Source: Leadbetterella byssophila DSM 17132
Lineage (GTDB): Bacteria > Bacteroidota > Bacteroidia > Cytophagales > Spirosomataceae
Length of the DNA: 64,000 nucleotides
Direction of reading: 5' to 3'
NCBI RefSeq assembly: GCF_000166395.1
Contig: NC_014655.1
Coordinates: 496,001-560,000, forward strand
The position numbers and the translations under genes are program-made. Below are positions 33,214 through 44,191 of the stretch, piece by piece (position 1 is the first letter of the stretch; every line of letters starts with the position of its first letter). The notes under the pieces are model-generated. The model made no database searches, had not been told where the DNA came from, and saw only the letters and a list, made by a program, of their open reading frames with translations.

Positions 33214-35723
33214 TAGAAATCTAATTTAAACCTAGCACGTACACCCCACTTCGGAGCATCCGGATGATCCAGGTAATTCAATCTTCGAATAATATCCACC
33301 CGAAATAACTTAAAGATGTTCGCAATACCCGCTGAAGCCTCCATGTAGGGACCATTATTTAAGGTATACGTAATAGGAACTCCGTCTTGTTCCTGGAATA
33401 TCAGAACATTTGCATTCTTTTGAGGATTATTTTCATCTCTCAACCCACCCCATAGTCCTTTAAAGCTAAAGACTTCTCTCCATTTCAACTTCTTGAATAA
33501 TGGGATTTTATTGAAAATAAATCCGTTCATGTAGTATTGTACATTCATGCCTGCAGAGTGATCACTTACAAATTCCATGAAGTTCATCAGGTTATAGGCA
33601 TTCAACTGGTAGGCGTAGGTTTGATTCGCACGGTGAACGTTTAGTAAAGGAAAAGGTATGCCATTCCCAAAGATATAAGTCCCTTCTGCGGTAATATCTG
33701 CATAGCCCAATTGGGATAGGTAGAACCGTTTAAATATATTGGCACTGACATTATGGTAATTGTATTCACCGTCTAAGAAGCCCTTCATGCCTGCCATATA
33801 GGTCAGGTTAAAGACAGGATATTTGTTGTATAGAGGAGACCTATAGAGTTTGCCCTGCATGAATTTTTCATTAGGCGCATATCTCAGAGCCAAACTTAGT
33901 TCAGTGGTATTAAGCTCAGGATGATCTACCAGGACGCCTTCCTGATTTCTATGTTGGTAGGTCAAAATTCCGGCAGGTAACTGTCTCCATTTGGACAATT
34001 TCAATTGATAAGAGAAATGGTTTTGCCATTCGTGCATGTATTCCAATGTATAGGTGTCATTGTAAAGCCATCTATAATTATCTCCCCTTTTGAAGGAAAG
34101 CAGGAAATTGTCTTCCTGTACAAATTGCAGAGATTCTCCGGGTATTTTAGTGTCTTTCTGGTAACTCGCCTTGATGTAATGCAATGGAAAATTATAAATG
34201 GATTTATTGTTGAGGGCATAAGTTCCACTTAAGTAGTACTTCCATTTTTCGTCTTTGAAACCATAGGCAGCATAAGTTTCTGCATAGAAACGTTTACTCA
34301 TTTCAGGGGTAGTTCTACCTCCAAACCTAAGCCGAAATCCTTCCACAGGGTTGAAGCTATAGAAGGTATTGATAGGACCTACTTCTAAGGGGCCGGCTAC
34401 TTTATAACCTGCTATCAGCATGGTGCCAATGTCCATCGCCCTTCTGAAAGAGGTGATGGTTTGTAAGGTGTCAACGTTCCTATATATGTTAGCTTCCTGT
34501 TTTGCCAGGGGTCTATGACGTAGCTCTTCCCAATTCAAGTCATTTAACGGTTGTACTTTAGCATGAAAAGCGGCGTCAGGTATAGGAACTCCCGCTATAT
34601 AATCTTTGTAGGAGACACTTCTTTTACCTTGGAAACCACTACCATTATCAGTAAGGGCGAATTCCATGGTGATCTCAGAATTCTCAAGATAATATCTTCC
34701 ATTTCCGTCTTGAGCAAAGTCTAAAGTAGTTTGCATACTCCGGATAAAGTTGATATTAATGTTCTTGTCTAAGGTCAAATTAGCTGACTTGACTGCATAT
34801 TTTCCATCAAGAGTGATGTACAACTTTCCCCTGAATAAAAGATCTGTCTTGTTCCTTGGTACAAAACTTAGTTCTATCAGTTGGGGTTCAACATTTTTTA
34901 AGGTATCCGTGATGAAGAACTTATAGAATGTAGGTGCTGAGCCGGCAATGGGACTCAGGAACATGTTCGTCAGGAGATTGATATTATTGGAATAGATATC
35001 TACATTTTCATACAGGTGAGAAGTATATTCACTGATACTCTCATTGCTGATGAATTTCTTGTCGAACTCCACCTGCTTTTCAGCGATGACATTTCTCTGC
35101 AGTTTTTGAGGCGACTTTCTATAGTACACCTGAGTGATCTTCTCCCGCATGTAAGCCGGTAGGAGGTATTTGTGGTCTTCACCTTCTACGAATAGGAACT
35201 GATAATCTTTAAATATCCTTCTGTTCCTAAACTTTTCTGAAAGGTTACTGAGGGAGAGAGATACTTTTTCATATTCCTCGTATTGGGCATATTCTTGACC
35301 GGAAAGGCGGTTTTCGTCTTTGTGATCAATTACCTTTCTGATGAGCTGAACGGCAGGATTGTCCCTATTTCTGTAGCGATAACCTTTAGGTTTTACTACC
35401 ACTTCCCCTAGAAGTGAAGCATCTAGATCCAGTTCCACATTTAATTTAAAGGATTTTCCGTGGGTGATAGTCTTGATTTGTGTAGCATATCCTACATATC
35501 TGAATTGAAGTTGGTTAAACTTTTCATCCACACTTATAGAATAGTTTCCGTCCTCGTCTGTAGGCACAGCTTTATTATCTCCTACTATACTTACTGTAAC
35601 AAACGGTAAAGTCTCCTTTGTCACTGCATCTATTACTTTACCACTTACAATGGTAGATTGTGCTAATGCAGTAGCTATTCTTCCGAACAGAAGAATAAAT
35701 AGTATTCCTTTCTTATAAGTCAT
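33213..35723 (-). CDS. DUF5686 outer-membrane protein with carboxypeptidase-regulatory-like domain
   Basis: About 836 residues from the ATG at 35723, which directly precedes the signal peptide (MTYKKGILFILLFGRIATALAQS) and lies 2 bases after the epimerase stop; a frame start eight codons earlier is also possible. A beta-sandwich domain (~25-110, VSGKVIDAVTKETLPFVTV) is followed by the DUF5686 region with NPAVQLIRKVI and YEEYEKVSLSL, then a barrel ending in GVRARFKLDF. DUF5686 proteins are common outer-membrane proteins of Bacteroidota without known function. Its place between ceramide and glycosyltransferase genes hints at a role in lipid transfer to the outer membrane. Confidence 0.85.
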   Translation of the reverse strand: MTYKKGILFILLFGRIATALAQSTIVSGKVIDAVTKETLPFVTVSIVGDNKAVPTDEDGNYSISVDEKFNQLQFRYVGYATQIKTITHGKSFKLNVELDLDASLLGEVVVKPKGYRYRNRDNPAVQLIRKVIDHKDENRLSGQEYAQYEEYEKVSLSLSNLSEKFRNRRIFKDYQFLFVEGEDHKYLLPAYMREKITQVYYRKSPQKLQRNVIAEKQVEFDKKFISNESISEYTSHLYENVDIYSNNINLLTNMFLSPIAGSAPTFYKFFITDTLKNVEPQLIELSFVPRNKTDLLFRGKLYITLDGKYAVKSANLTLDKNININFIRSMQTTLDFAQDGNGRYYLENSEITMEFALTDNGSGFQGKRSVSYKDYIAGVPIPDAAFHAKVQPLNDLNWEELRHRPLAKQEANIYRNVDTLQTITSFRRAMDIGTMLIAGYKVAGPLEVGPINTFYSFNPVEGFRLRFGGRTTPEMSKRFYAETYAAYGFKDEKWKYYLSGTYALNNKSIYNFPLHYIKASYQKDTKIPGESLQFVQEDNFLLSFKRGDNYRWLYNDTYTLEYMHEWQNHFSYQLKLSKWRQLPAGILTYQHRNQEGVLVDHPELNTTELSLALRYAPNEKFMQGKLYRSPLYNKYPVFNLTYMAGMKGFLDGEYNYHNVSANIFKRFYLSQLGYADITAEGTYIFGNGIPFPLLNVHRANQTYAYQLNAYNLMNFMEFVSDHSAGMNVQYYMNGFIFNKIPLFKKLKWREVFSFKGLWGGLRDENNPQKNANVLIFQEQDGVPITYTLNNGPYMEASAGIANIFKLFRVDIIRRLNYLDHPDAPKWGVRARFKLDF

Positions 35724-35725
35724 AG

Positions 35726-36700
35726 CTATTGCCCTTTTTGTTTCCATTTGAGGGTGTCTTCTAAGCCAGATATAAGATCATATTTGGGCTCAAAAGCAGT
35801 GTGTTCTCTTAATCTACTGATATCCACTTCCCAACTTTCAGCTGTTAGTTCATGAAGTCTTTCTTTGTAGAGTACTGGTAATTTTTCAGAGTTTTTATAT
35901 AGAAATTCTAGTAATCCCGCAGTGAGTTTTACTAAGCCTGTGGGAAGATGAAGTCGGATGGCTTTTTTTCCTGTTATCTTCTTGATGGCATCAGCAAAGT
36001 CATATCTGGTGTAAACGTTGCCATCAGTCAAGTTAAAGTCTACAGGCCCTTTGCCTTCTAATTCGGACAAGTCCCAAATGGCTCTGGCAGCATCTCTGCC
36101 ATGGATAAAACTTAGTTTTTGCGGCTTGTGGCCTATGTAAGCATCCCATCCGGAAAGAATGGTATTTACTAATACTTCCAGATCCTTTTCCCTTGGGCCG
36201 TAAATGGCTGTAGGTCTGACAATCTTCAATGGAAGGGATGGAATCTTTATCAGCTCTTCTTCTGCTTCTCTCTTGCTTCGTCCGTATCCAGTAACCGGAT
36301 TTTTGGGGAAGTTTTCTGTGATAGGAGCAGAAGAGTATCCTACCGGACCTATTGCCGCAAGGCTACCTACGAAGAGGAAGCTTTTGGTGGCAGAACAAAG
36401 GGAAGCTGCCTTTGCCAGGCTTAAGGAGTATTGAACATTAACTTTGTAATAATCCTCCGGCCTTTTAGCACGCGTCATTGCAGCCGCATGTACGATATAG
36501 TCGAATCGCTTTTCCTGAAGAAGACTCTGTAACGCCTGCTCGTCTTCGTAAGGAAGAGAGATTAACTTACATGGTAAATGTTCCGTGTGACTATTTTGAC
36601 GTACTGCTCCATACACCTCATAGCCTCTCTCCATGGCTTCTTGTATCAGGTGGAAACCTAGAAATCCACTGGCACCGGTAATCAGAACTTTCTTTTTCAT
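35726..36700 (-). CDS. NAD(P)-dependent epimerase/reductase, probable ceramide reductase (CerR-like)
   Basis: A 324-residue extended short-chain dehydrogenase. The dinucleotide motif TGASGFLG is at 8-15 and the catalytic Y139-X3-K143 in GYGRSK, with VGSLAAIGP supplying the Ser region. In Caulobacter and Bacteroides an enzyme of this family reduces 3-ketoceramide (established for CerR). Here it follows a serine palmitoyltransferase and a GNAT-family gene, with an ATGA overlap, the same trio as in bacterial ceramide synthesis. The assignment rests on context and family. A sugar epimerase is the alternative. Confidence 0.78.
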   Translation of the reverse strand: MKKKVLITGASGFLGFHLIQEAMERGYEVYGAVRQNSHTEHLPCKLISLPYEDEQALQSLLQEKRFDYIVHAAAMTRAKRPEDYYKVNVQYSLSLAKAASLCSATKSFLFVGSLAAIGPVGYSSAPITENFPKNPVTGYGRSKREAEEELIKIPSLPLKIVRPTAIYGPREKDLEVLVNTILSGWDAYIGHKPQKLSFIHGRDAARAIWDLSELEGKGPVDFNLTDGNVYTRYDFADAIKKITGKKAIRLHLPTGLVKLTAGLLEFLYKNSEKLPVLYKERLHELTAESWEVDISRLREHTAFEPKYDLISGLEDTLKWKQKGQ

Positions 36701-37814
36701 ATTGCTTTTTCATAGATCCTGTATCTTTTGTACAGGCGACCATTGATCTGTTCTATAGCATGATTCATCAGATAATTATGCTCTAACATCCATGAGCATT
36801 CTGCTTTGGTTATGTTTGTGCCCTCAGCATTTCGAATTATTTTGCCATATAAACAGGCTTCAATGCCTAATTTTCTATATTCTTCTAGTACACCTAGCAT
36901 CATTACCCTAAGGGTGCTAACTTTATTCTTGCGGAATAAAAGTTTAAATATACCGGTAGGGAAAAGACGGCCTTTGGGCATATCTATTTGGATTTCATTG
37001 ATGTCTGGTATGCCAATAGCAAATCCGATGATCTTACCTTCTTTCTCAGCTACAATTCCGAACCTGGGATCAAGAATCATCTTCAACTCCTTCGCCGTTA
37101 CTTTGAATTCATTTTCCGTCATTGGTACAAAACCTAGGTTTTTATCCCAGGCAGTATTGTACACCTCACGGATCTTGGCCACTTCATTCTTGAAGTCCTT
37201 GGTATTAATGCTGCGGATAACAATTCCTTTACTTTCCAGACGGGAAATTAACCTATCTAAAAGGTTCAAGGCCTTGCTTTGAGTACTGTCCTTGCTTACT
37301 TCGTAGGCCAGAAGGTCAGTTTTCTTTTGAAGTCCCCAGTTTTCTAGTAATTCGGAATAGTAAGGAGCATTGTAGGGCATCATGACTACTGGAGGGGTAT
37401 TGAATCCCTCCACTAAGAGCCCACAGGTATTATTAGTAGATTGATTTACGGGGCCTATGATGTTCTTTAATTGATATCCTTTAAGCCATTTTGCTGCCTC
37501 GTTAAGCAGGGCATTCGCCGTTACTTGTTGGTTTTCACAATCGAAGAAACCAAAGAAACCTTCCGGTTGGCGCGTATATTCAATGTGGTTGTTATTTAGA
37601 ATAGCAGCTATCCTACCTACGACTTTATTGTCTCGTTTAGCCAGGAACAAGCGCATGTCTGAATGATCAAAGAAAGGGTGGTTATCCGCTTTCCATAATA
37701 GTTCCTTTTGTCCTATATATAATTCAGGGACATAGCAGGGATCATTCTTATACAGCTCATGTGGAAAGTCTATGAATTCCTTAAGCTGTTTCTTATTTTC
37801 TACTACTTCTATCA

Positions 37815-37815
<1 letters not shown>
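36697..37815 (-). CDS. GNAT-fold N-acyltransferase, probable bacterial ceramide synthase (bCerS-like)
   Basis: A 372-residue cytosolic protein with an N-terminal FPHELYKNDPCYVPELYIGQ motif, a first GNAT-like half (FLAKRDNKVVGRIAAILN), a second (IVAEKEGKIIGFAIGIPD) and VMMLGVLEEYRKLGIEACLY, the acyl-CoA loop region. In Caulobacter the ceramide synthase is likewise a GNAT-type acyltransferase unrelated to eukaryotic CerS. The position directly after serine palmitoyltransferase (TAATG overlap) and before a CerR-like reductase makes N-acylation of 3-ketosphinganine the best guess. Confidence 0.75.
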
Positions 37816-39053
<1,238 letters not shown>

Positions 39054-39106
39054 TTAGCTGATTTATCTTATGGGAGCTCAAAATTCGAAGAAAAGGGAAT
39101 CTCATT

Positions 39107-39274
39107 CAATGCTATTTTAGGTTAAACAGACATTTAGGGGTCTGAATAAGACAATTATTTTTAGATTTCTTGAAATTGTACAATGTTGTAGTGCAAATGA
39201 TCAATTTGATAGCTGTTGTTGTCTTAAAATAGTGCTAATGTATAATTGTACAATGTATGTCTAAAATAGCATTG
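39107..39274. repeat. Repeat-rich regulatory region between the ceramide operon and a divergent gene
   Basis: This lies in the 335-base gene-free stretch 39024-39358. AATTGTACAATGT occurs twice without mismatch (39174-39186 and 39244-39256) and contains the palindrome ATTGTACAAT. CAATGCTATTTTAG (39107-39120) has an exact inverted copy at 39261-39274, with a third partial copy near 39225. These are likely binding sites for a dimeric regulator of the divergent genes. The regulator is unknown. Confidence 0.6.
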
Positions 39275-39311
39275 GAGTAGGAAATGTAAAGGCTTATAAA
39301 TGAAGGTATTT

Positions 39312-39328
39312 GCACTTTATATAAGTGC
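39312..39328 (+). other. Small hairpin upstream of the 107-residue gene
   Basis: GCACTT and AAGTGC pair perfectly around TATAT, 31 bases before the ATG at 39359. It may be a 5'-UTR structure or an operator palindrome. Confidence 0.35.
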
Positions 39329-39358
39329 TTTACGTTAATATTTATAAACAACTTTACT

Positions 39359-39682
39359 ATGGCCACACCTGACTTTCTTCCTACCTCTATGAGTACACTA
39401 AGCGAAGTAATGGAATTGCTTGCTGACAGAGGTTTTGATCATGAGCTGACGTTTTCTCCAGAAGGAAAATTAGTGGGTAATAACAAAGCGTATGTACCTG
39501 AAGATCTTCTTTTGATAAGAACCTATAGGTTTGAGGGTATTTCGGATCCTAGTGATAATGCTGCCTTGTATTTATTCACTGATAAAGAGGAGAACATAGG
39601 CTTTGTGGTTGATATTTATGGGAGGGAGTCAAATTTCCCTGCTTCGTTTGCAGATTTCTTGCGGAACGTTCCCTCTATATAA
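39359..39682 (+). CDS. Conserved hypothetical protein, 107 residues
   Basis: A small soluble acidic protein that starts MATPDFLPTSMSTLSEVMELLADRG and contains GYDHE-like FDHELTFSPEG and YRFEGISDPSDNAALYLF. Homologues of this kind are common in Bacteroidota and are often labelled phosphoribosylpyrophosphate synthetase in databases. That label is doubtful, because nothing of PRPP synthetase is visible and the protein is far too short. The function is unknown. It is divergent from the ceramide operon and followed by a hairpin. Confidence 0.75.
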   Translation: MATPDFLPTSMSTLSEVMELLADRGFDHELTFSPEGKLVGNNKAYVPEDLLLIRTYRFEGISDPSDNAALYLFTDKEENIGFVVDIYGRESNFPASFADFLRNVPSI

Positions 39683-39687
39683 ATAAA

Positions 39688-39707
39688 GTGAGTCCTTCTG
39701 GACTCAC
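39688..39707. terminator. Hairpin between convergent genes
   Basis: GTGAGTCC (39688-39695) pairs perfectly with GGACTCAC (39700-39707) around TTCT. On the minus strand it is followed by a T-rich stretch, so it mainly fits as terminator of the ABC permease gene, whose stop codon lies inside it. Confidence 0.75.
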
Positions 39708-42067
39708 TCTGTTCTAAGACTTTTTACAGGATTAGATGTGGCTGCACGTATGGCTTGTAAGCTGACTGTGGCCACCGCTATTATGAAACATAAGAGACCG
39801 GTCAGTACATACACGTCAACAGACATGTCTATCTTGTAGGTATATTCTTTTAGCCATTCTCTCATGATATACCAGGCTATAGGGCTAGCGATCAGGAAGG
39901 AGATTCCTACTAATTTAAGGAAATCTTTGGTCAATAATATAACAATATCTTTAACGCTGGCACCTAATACTTTTCTAACGCCAATCTCCTTCACTCTATT
40001 CGTTGCCATGTAAGCAGATAAACCAAAGAGGCCTAAACATGAAATTATGATCGCCAATGCAGTAAACAAAGAGGAAAGAGTAGCAGTCCTTCGTGTATTT
40101 TCAAATTTCTTAGCATACTGCTCGTCAACAAACCTGTACTCAAATGGATAGTTGGGGTTAAATTCCTTAAGAATGTTTTCTATTTGCTGTAGGTTATCAG
40201 AAAGAGCTCTATCCGGATTGAGCTTGATGTGCATCATATTAAACCAGGATCCAGGTCCCATTACCATCATAGGTCTTATAGGTTCATATGGGGATCCGAT
40301 GATGAAGTCCTTAATTACTCCTACAACAGTATATTTTGTGTCCTCATCGCTGATCACTAGTCCGATAGGATCTTTGATGCGCATCTTCTTAACGGCAGCT
40401 TCATTTAGCAGCACGGAGTTAGAATCAGTAGGGTAAGTGTAGATATCAATATCCCTACCCTGAATTAGGTTCACACCCATGACCTTGGTAAAGTCTGCGT
40501 CAGCACTAAAGCGGATGAAGTCAAGCTTTTCATCATCAGGTTCAGATCCCGGCCAAGAGTAACCCCAACCGTCCGACCATTGCTCCGTGATAGGGCTAAG
40601 GGATTTTGTAACTCCTACACCTGCGCCAGACTTCAGGATAGCTTGCTTGATATAGGTGAATTGTCTAGGCATGCTACCTGTCAAGGGAACATAGATTAGT
40701 TTCTCCTGATCATATCCTAATTCTCTATTCTGCGCGAATTTGATCTGTTTCTGAATGATCAAAGTGGAGATGATCAATATGATGGCAAAGGTGAATTGTA
40801 AGACAACCAATACTTTTCTGATGGTAAAGCCCGAAGGCGAGACTCTGAAAGTTCCTTTTAAGGCCGTAACAGGAGGAAACGAAGAAAGTAAAAAGGCTGG
40901 ATAGGAGCCGGCCAAGATGCCTGTGAATAATACAAATCCCAAGAAATTGATCCAGAAAAAAGGATGGCTCAGATCCATTTGCAGGTGATTGTCAATAAGA
41001 GAATTAAATGCCGGTAAGCTTACGAATACTAAGACCAATGCAAGTAACCCTGCTATAAGGGAAAGCAAAATGCATTCTCCCAGAAATTGAACGATTAATA
41101 CCCCTCTGCTTGCACCTGCCACCTTACGAACTCCCACTTCTTTTGCTCTTTTTTCACTTCTGGCGGTAGTTAGGTTCATAAAGTTAATACAAGCTATGAT
41201 TACTATAAAGGTTACTATAGCTCCAAACATTCTTACAGTAACCAATTTCCCTGCCACTAATTTCCCATCTTCACTCTTGCCGTATAGGTATGCTTGGGTG
41301 ATAGGATAGGCAAATACCTCTGTAGTAGTAGGACTTCCAGGAGTATTTCTAATGGTAATATCTCTTACTTTTTCATTGAACGCATTTATATCCGCATTCT
41401 CTCTAAGAAGTATATAATTAGAGATAGAGTTATTCGTCCAGTTGCCATTGTCCCAATCGCGTTTTTTGATAATTTCCCACGGAAGGAAATAGGAAGTTTT
41501 AAACCTTGAGTTATTAGGCATGTCCTTTAAGACAGCGGAGATCTTGAATAAATCAGAGCTATCAACTTTAACCGTACGGCCTAATACATCTGTAGTACTA
41601 AATAGCTGCAAGGCTAATTCTTCAGTAACAACGATATGGTTAGGATTATTAAGTGAGGTGATAAGGTCTCCACTAATGGCTTCGAAGTCAAATACTTTAA
41701 AGAAGACAGAATCTACAATTAATCCACGGCTGTACAGTTGCTTATCACCTACTGTTAAGAGAAGTCGGTCATTACTAACTCGCACAGTCTCTTCCACCTC
41801 AGCATAGTCTTTTTTGATAGCCGGTCCCATCACAGTAGGGGTAGTTGACCAAGCCCATTTTTCTCCACTGAAAGTATCGCGGTTATACATGACATATATG
41901 CGGTCTGCCAATGCATATTCTCTATCCACGCTCGTCTCAAATTTGATCCAAAGGAGAATAAGTATAGCAGCAGCCATCCCTATGGCTAAGCCGAAAATAT
42001 TAATAAAGGAAAATCCTCTGTTCCTTAGGAGGTTTCTCCAGGCTACCAGGAAATAATTCTTGATCAT
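39704..42067 (-). CDS. MacB-like ABC transporter permease (two FtsX domains)
   Basis: A 787-residue membrane protein that starts MIKNYFLVAWRNLLRNRGFSFINIFGLAIGMAAA, with two MacB-periplasmic plus FtsX permease halves (~1-410 and ~415-787). The second carries the CLGLFGLSAYMATNRVKEIGVRKVLGAS motif of Bacteroidota permeases. Such proteins do not carry substrates through a pore but drive efflux or lipoprotein/lipid extraction mechanically. It overlaps the ATPase gene by 4 bp and is the last gene of the adaptor-ATPase-permease operon. Confidence 0.92.
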   Translation of the reverse strand: MIKNYFLVAWRNLLRNRGFSFINIFGLAIGMAAAILILLWIKFETSVDREYALADRIYVMYNRDTFSGEKWAWSTTPTVMGPAIKKDYAEVEETVRVSNDRLLLTVGDKQLYSRGLIVDSVFFKVFDFEAISGDLITSLNNPNHIVVTEELALQLFSTTDVLGRTVKVDSSDLFKISAVLKDMPNNSRFKTSYFLPWEIIKKRDWDNGNWTNNSISNYILLRENADINAFNEKVRDITIRNTPGSPTTTEVFAYPITQAYLYGKSEDGKLVAGKLVTVRMFGAIVTFIVIIACINFMNLTTARSEKRAKEVGVRKVAGASRGVLIVQFLGECILLSLIAGLLALVLVFVSLPAFNSLIDNHLQMDLSHPFFWINFLGFVLFTGILAGSYPAFLLSSFPPVTALKGTFRVSPSGFTIRKVLVVLQFTFAIILIISTLIIQKQIKFAQNRELGYDQEKLIYVPLTGSMPRQFTYIKQAILKSGAGVGVTKSLSPITEQWSDGWGYSWPGSEPDDEKLDFIRFSADADFTKVMGVNLIQGRDIDIYTYPTDSNSVLLNEAAVKKMRIKDPIGLVISDEDTKYTVVGVIKDFIIGSPYEPIRPMMVMGPGSWFNMMHIKLNPDRALSDNLQQIENILKEFNPNYPFEYRFVDEQYAKKFENTRRTATLSSLFTALAIIISCLGLFGLSAYMATNRVKEIGVRKVLGASVKDIVILLTKDFLKLVGISFLIASPIAWYIMREWLKEYTYKIDMSVDVYVLTGLLCFIIAVATVSLQAIRAATSNPVKSLRTE

Positions 42068-42741
42068 CTCAGTATGTTTTCGGTTACGGTTTGACCATCT
42101 AACATTCTAATGATTCTGTGGCTATAGCGCGCGTCATGTTCACTGTGTGTAACCATGATGACCGTAGTGCCTGAAGCGTTAAGGTCACTTAATAGCTGCA
42201 TTACTTCATTTCCGTTATTACTATCCAAGTTACCTGTAGGCTCATCAGCAAGAATTAGTTTCGGGGAGTGAACTACGGCACGGGCAAAGGCTACTCTTTG
42301 CTGTTGTCCTCCGGACAATTGTTGAGGGAAGTGATTTCTTCTGTGCATGATCTGCATTTTTTCCAAAACCTCTTCTACACGTTTCTTACGTTCTGAAGCT
42401 CCTATTTTCAAGTAAATCAGAGGGAGTTCCACATTTTCGAACACCGTTAATTCATCAATAAGGTTAAAACTTTGGAAAACAAAACCTAGGGTTTGCTTCC
42501 TTAGTTCGGCTCTCTTCTTTTCGTTAAAATGAGTGACATCTGTTCCGTTGAAGATGAATTCTCCTCCATCCGGATCATCCAATAGTCCCAGGATGTTTAA
42601 GAGGGTAGATTTCCCGCAACCGCTTGGTCCCATGATGGCCACAAATTCTCCCGGTTCCACTTTAAGATTTAATTTGTTTAAGGCTATGGTTTCTACCTCT
42701 TCTGTACGGTAGTATTTTTCTAGGTTTTTAATCTTGATCAT
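42064..42741 (-). CDS. ABC transporter ATP-binding protein (LolD/MacB type)
   Basis: A 225-residue ATPase with Walker A GPSGCGKSTLLN, Q-loop FVFQSFNLIDELT, the signature LSGGQQQRVAFARA, Walker B LILADEPTGNLD and the switch H in VTHSEHDARYSHRI. It powers the permease encoded next to it (ATGA overlap). It starts 4 bases after the adaptor gene. Confidence 0.95.
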   Translation of the reverse strand: MIKIKNLEKYYRTEEVETIALNKLNLKVEPGEFVAIMGPSGCGKSTLLNILGLLDDPDGGEFIFNGTDVTHFNEKKRAELRKQTLGFVFQSFNLIDELTVFENVELPLIYLKIGASERKKRVEEVLEKMQIMHRRNHFPQQLSGGQQQRVAFARAVVHSPKLILADEPTGNLDSNNGNEVMQLLSDLNASGTTVIMVTHSEHDARYSHRIIRMLDGQTVTENILR

Positions 42742-42745
42742 TGTC

Positions 42746-43990
42746 TTAAGGTTTTAACAGTAAATCGCTTTCATAATTATCATAACTAGAGGTGATGACC
42801 TTGTCACCAGCTTGAAGTCCTGCCGTTACTTCATAATATTTGGGGTTATTTCTATTGATTTTAATATCTGTTTTATAGGCTGTTTTCCCATCTTTAGATA
42901 CTTTATAGATCCATGTACCACCGGTTTTTTGGTAGAAGGCTCCACGAGGTAAAAGTAAGGCTTGGGTCTCATCACTTAAGGCCAAGATGACCTGCAAGGT
43001 TTGACCTCTCCTTAGCTCGTCCGGGCGGTCAACTTCAAATTCCAAATCCACTTGGAATTTGCCATTTTTCACCTGGCTGTATACCTTTTTGATGATCAGT
43101 TTATAGGTGTTTCCTGCAATCAATACGGTAGCAGGAAGACCCGGGAATATTCTGTTGATATAGTGTTCGTCAATGTCAGCCCGGATTTTGTAACCATCTG
43201 TCACATCGATTTGACCTAATCTCTCACCTTTGTTTTTTAATTGACCTATTTCAGCATCTAAAGAAGTTAGTCGACCGTCAATAGGTGCACGCACGATCAA
43301 GTCAGATACCTTTTTGCGCATCAATGCTAATGTGTTCTGCATTTTTTGTAGGGATTCTTTGTCCTGCTTTTGCATCAGATCAATGACCTCTTTGTCTTGT
43401 GACAGGATCTCATCGGTCAATTTCTTTCTGCGCAGTTGATACTGGTAAAGGTTTTCCGATTGTTGGAAATCTTGTTGAGAAATGAGGCGATCTTGATGTA
43501 ATTTCTTGTTCAGTAGATATACTCTTTCAGCTTCTTTGAGAGCATTATCTACCTCCGCCATTTGGTTCAATTTGAGTATGGTGTTTTGGGTAGCATTGTT
43601 CTTTGAGATATTCATTTGTGTGAGAACATTGTACACCTGAGTTTCCTGACTGGCCAGACTAAGCTCCAGGTCAGTATTCCCTAAACGAAGGATAGGATCT
43701 CCTTTTTTCATGATAGCTCCGTCTTCCACAAATTTTTCTTCCACTCTACCTCCTTCCAGAACATCTAGATAGATGGTAGTTAAGGGAAGGATGACTCCGT
43801 TTACCGGTAAGGTTTCCTGAAAGGTTCCGAGCTTAACTTCTTCTATAGTGATTCTTTCCATCTGTACTTCTTGGGTAGGATTAGAGGTAGCAAGGTAGAT
43901 ACCTAACCCTGCTACTGCTAAAATCCCAGCTCCGGTGAATCCCCATTTAAAAATCTTCTTGGTGTACTTCTTTTCGAGCTTTCTGTCCAT
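42746..43990 (-). CDS. HlyD/MacA-family periplasmic adaptor
   Basis: A 414-residue membrane-fusion protein with one N-terminal membrane helix (~14-33, WGFTGAGILAVAGLGIYLAT), a lipoyl-like half (~60-110), a long alpha-helical hairpin (~110-225, read from the Gln/Lys-rich coiled-coil pattern), the second lipoyl half with VRAPIDGRLTSLDAEIG, and beta-barrel/proximal domains. It links the MacB-like pump to an outer-membrane channel, which is not encoded here. It is the first gene of the operon, with a sigma54-like promoter and upstream repeats before it. Confidence 0.92.
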   Translation of the reverse strand: MDRKLEKKYTKKIFKWGFTGAGILAVAGLGIYLATSNPTQEVQMERITIEEVKLGTFQETLPVNGVILPLTTIYLDVLEGGRVEEKFVEDGAIMKKGDPILRLGNTDLELSLASQETQVYNVLTQMNISKNNATQNTILKLNQMAEVDNALKEAERVYLLNKKLHQDRLISQQDFQQSENLYQYQLRRKKLTDEILSQDKEVIDLMQKQDKESLQKMQNTLALMRKKVSDLIVRAPIDGRLTSLDAEIGQLKNKGERLGQIDVTDGYKIRADIDEHYINRIFPGLPATVLIAGNTYKLIIKKVYSQVKNGKFQVDLEFEVDRPDELRRGQTLQVILALSDETQALLLPRGAFYQKTGGTWIYKVSKDGKTAYKTDIKINRNNPKYYEVTAGLQAGDKVITSSYDNYESDLLLKP

Positions 43991-44023
43991 TATAGCTTCT
44001 TCATAATTTTTATACTTCTATAG

Positions 44024-44042
44024 TATGAAAATTTGTGCCAAA
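44024..44042 (-). promoter_or_regulatory. Possible sigma54 promoter of the efflux operon
   Basis: On the minus strand TTGGCAC (44041-44035) matches the -24 element exactly. The -12 position has TTTTCAT rather than TTGCA, so GG-N10-GC is only half met. The predicted start site would be about 25 bases before the adaptor ATG. The adjacent NtrC-type activator supports it. Confidence 0.45.
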
Positions 44043-44093
44043 ATATTAACTAATTGTAAATGAGGGAGTTCTGCAATTCGTTGCTATGCAAAG

Positions 44094-44133
44094 TGTTCGG
44101 TTTTGATACAAACACTGTTCGGAAGTGATACAA
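44094..44133. promoter_or_regulatory. Tandem activator sites (two 18-bp direct repeats)
   Basis: TGTTCGG-N3-TGATACAA occurs at 44094-44111 and 44116-44133, with all 15 fixed bases identical and a 22-bp period, which puts both on the same face of DNA. They lie between the efflux operon and the sigma54-regulator gene, about 55-95 bases upstream of the -24 box, as expected for enhancer sites of an NtrC-type activator. Confidence 0.65.
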
Positions 44134-44191
44134 TGTTTTTATGGTACAGATGCATTTTTAGATAGATGTTCTAATTTTGAGAAAAAAAAGT

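Noticed and set aside
39359-39682. Phosphoribosylpyrophosphate synthetase function for the 107-residue protein.
   Set aside because: The length and sequence do not fit that enzyme; the label seems to be inherited from databases.
44177-44191. TTG at 44177 as the start of the sigma54 regulator.
   Set aside because: It lies inside a TAATTTTG promoter-like box, and the ATG at 44192 begins the conserved receiver sequence at the usual distance.
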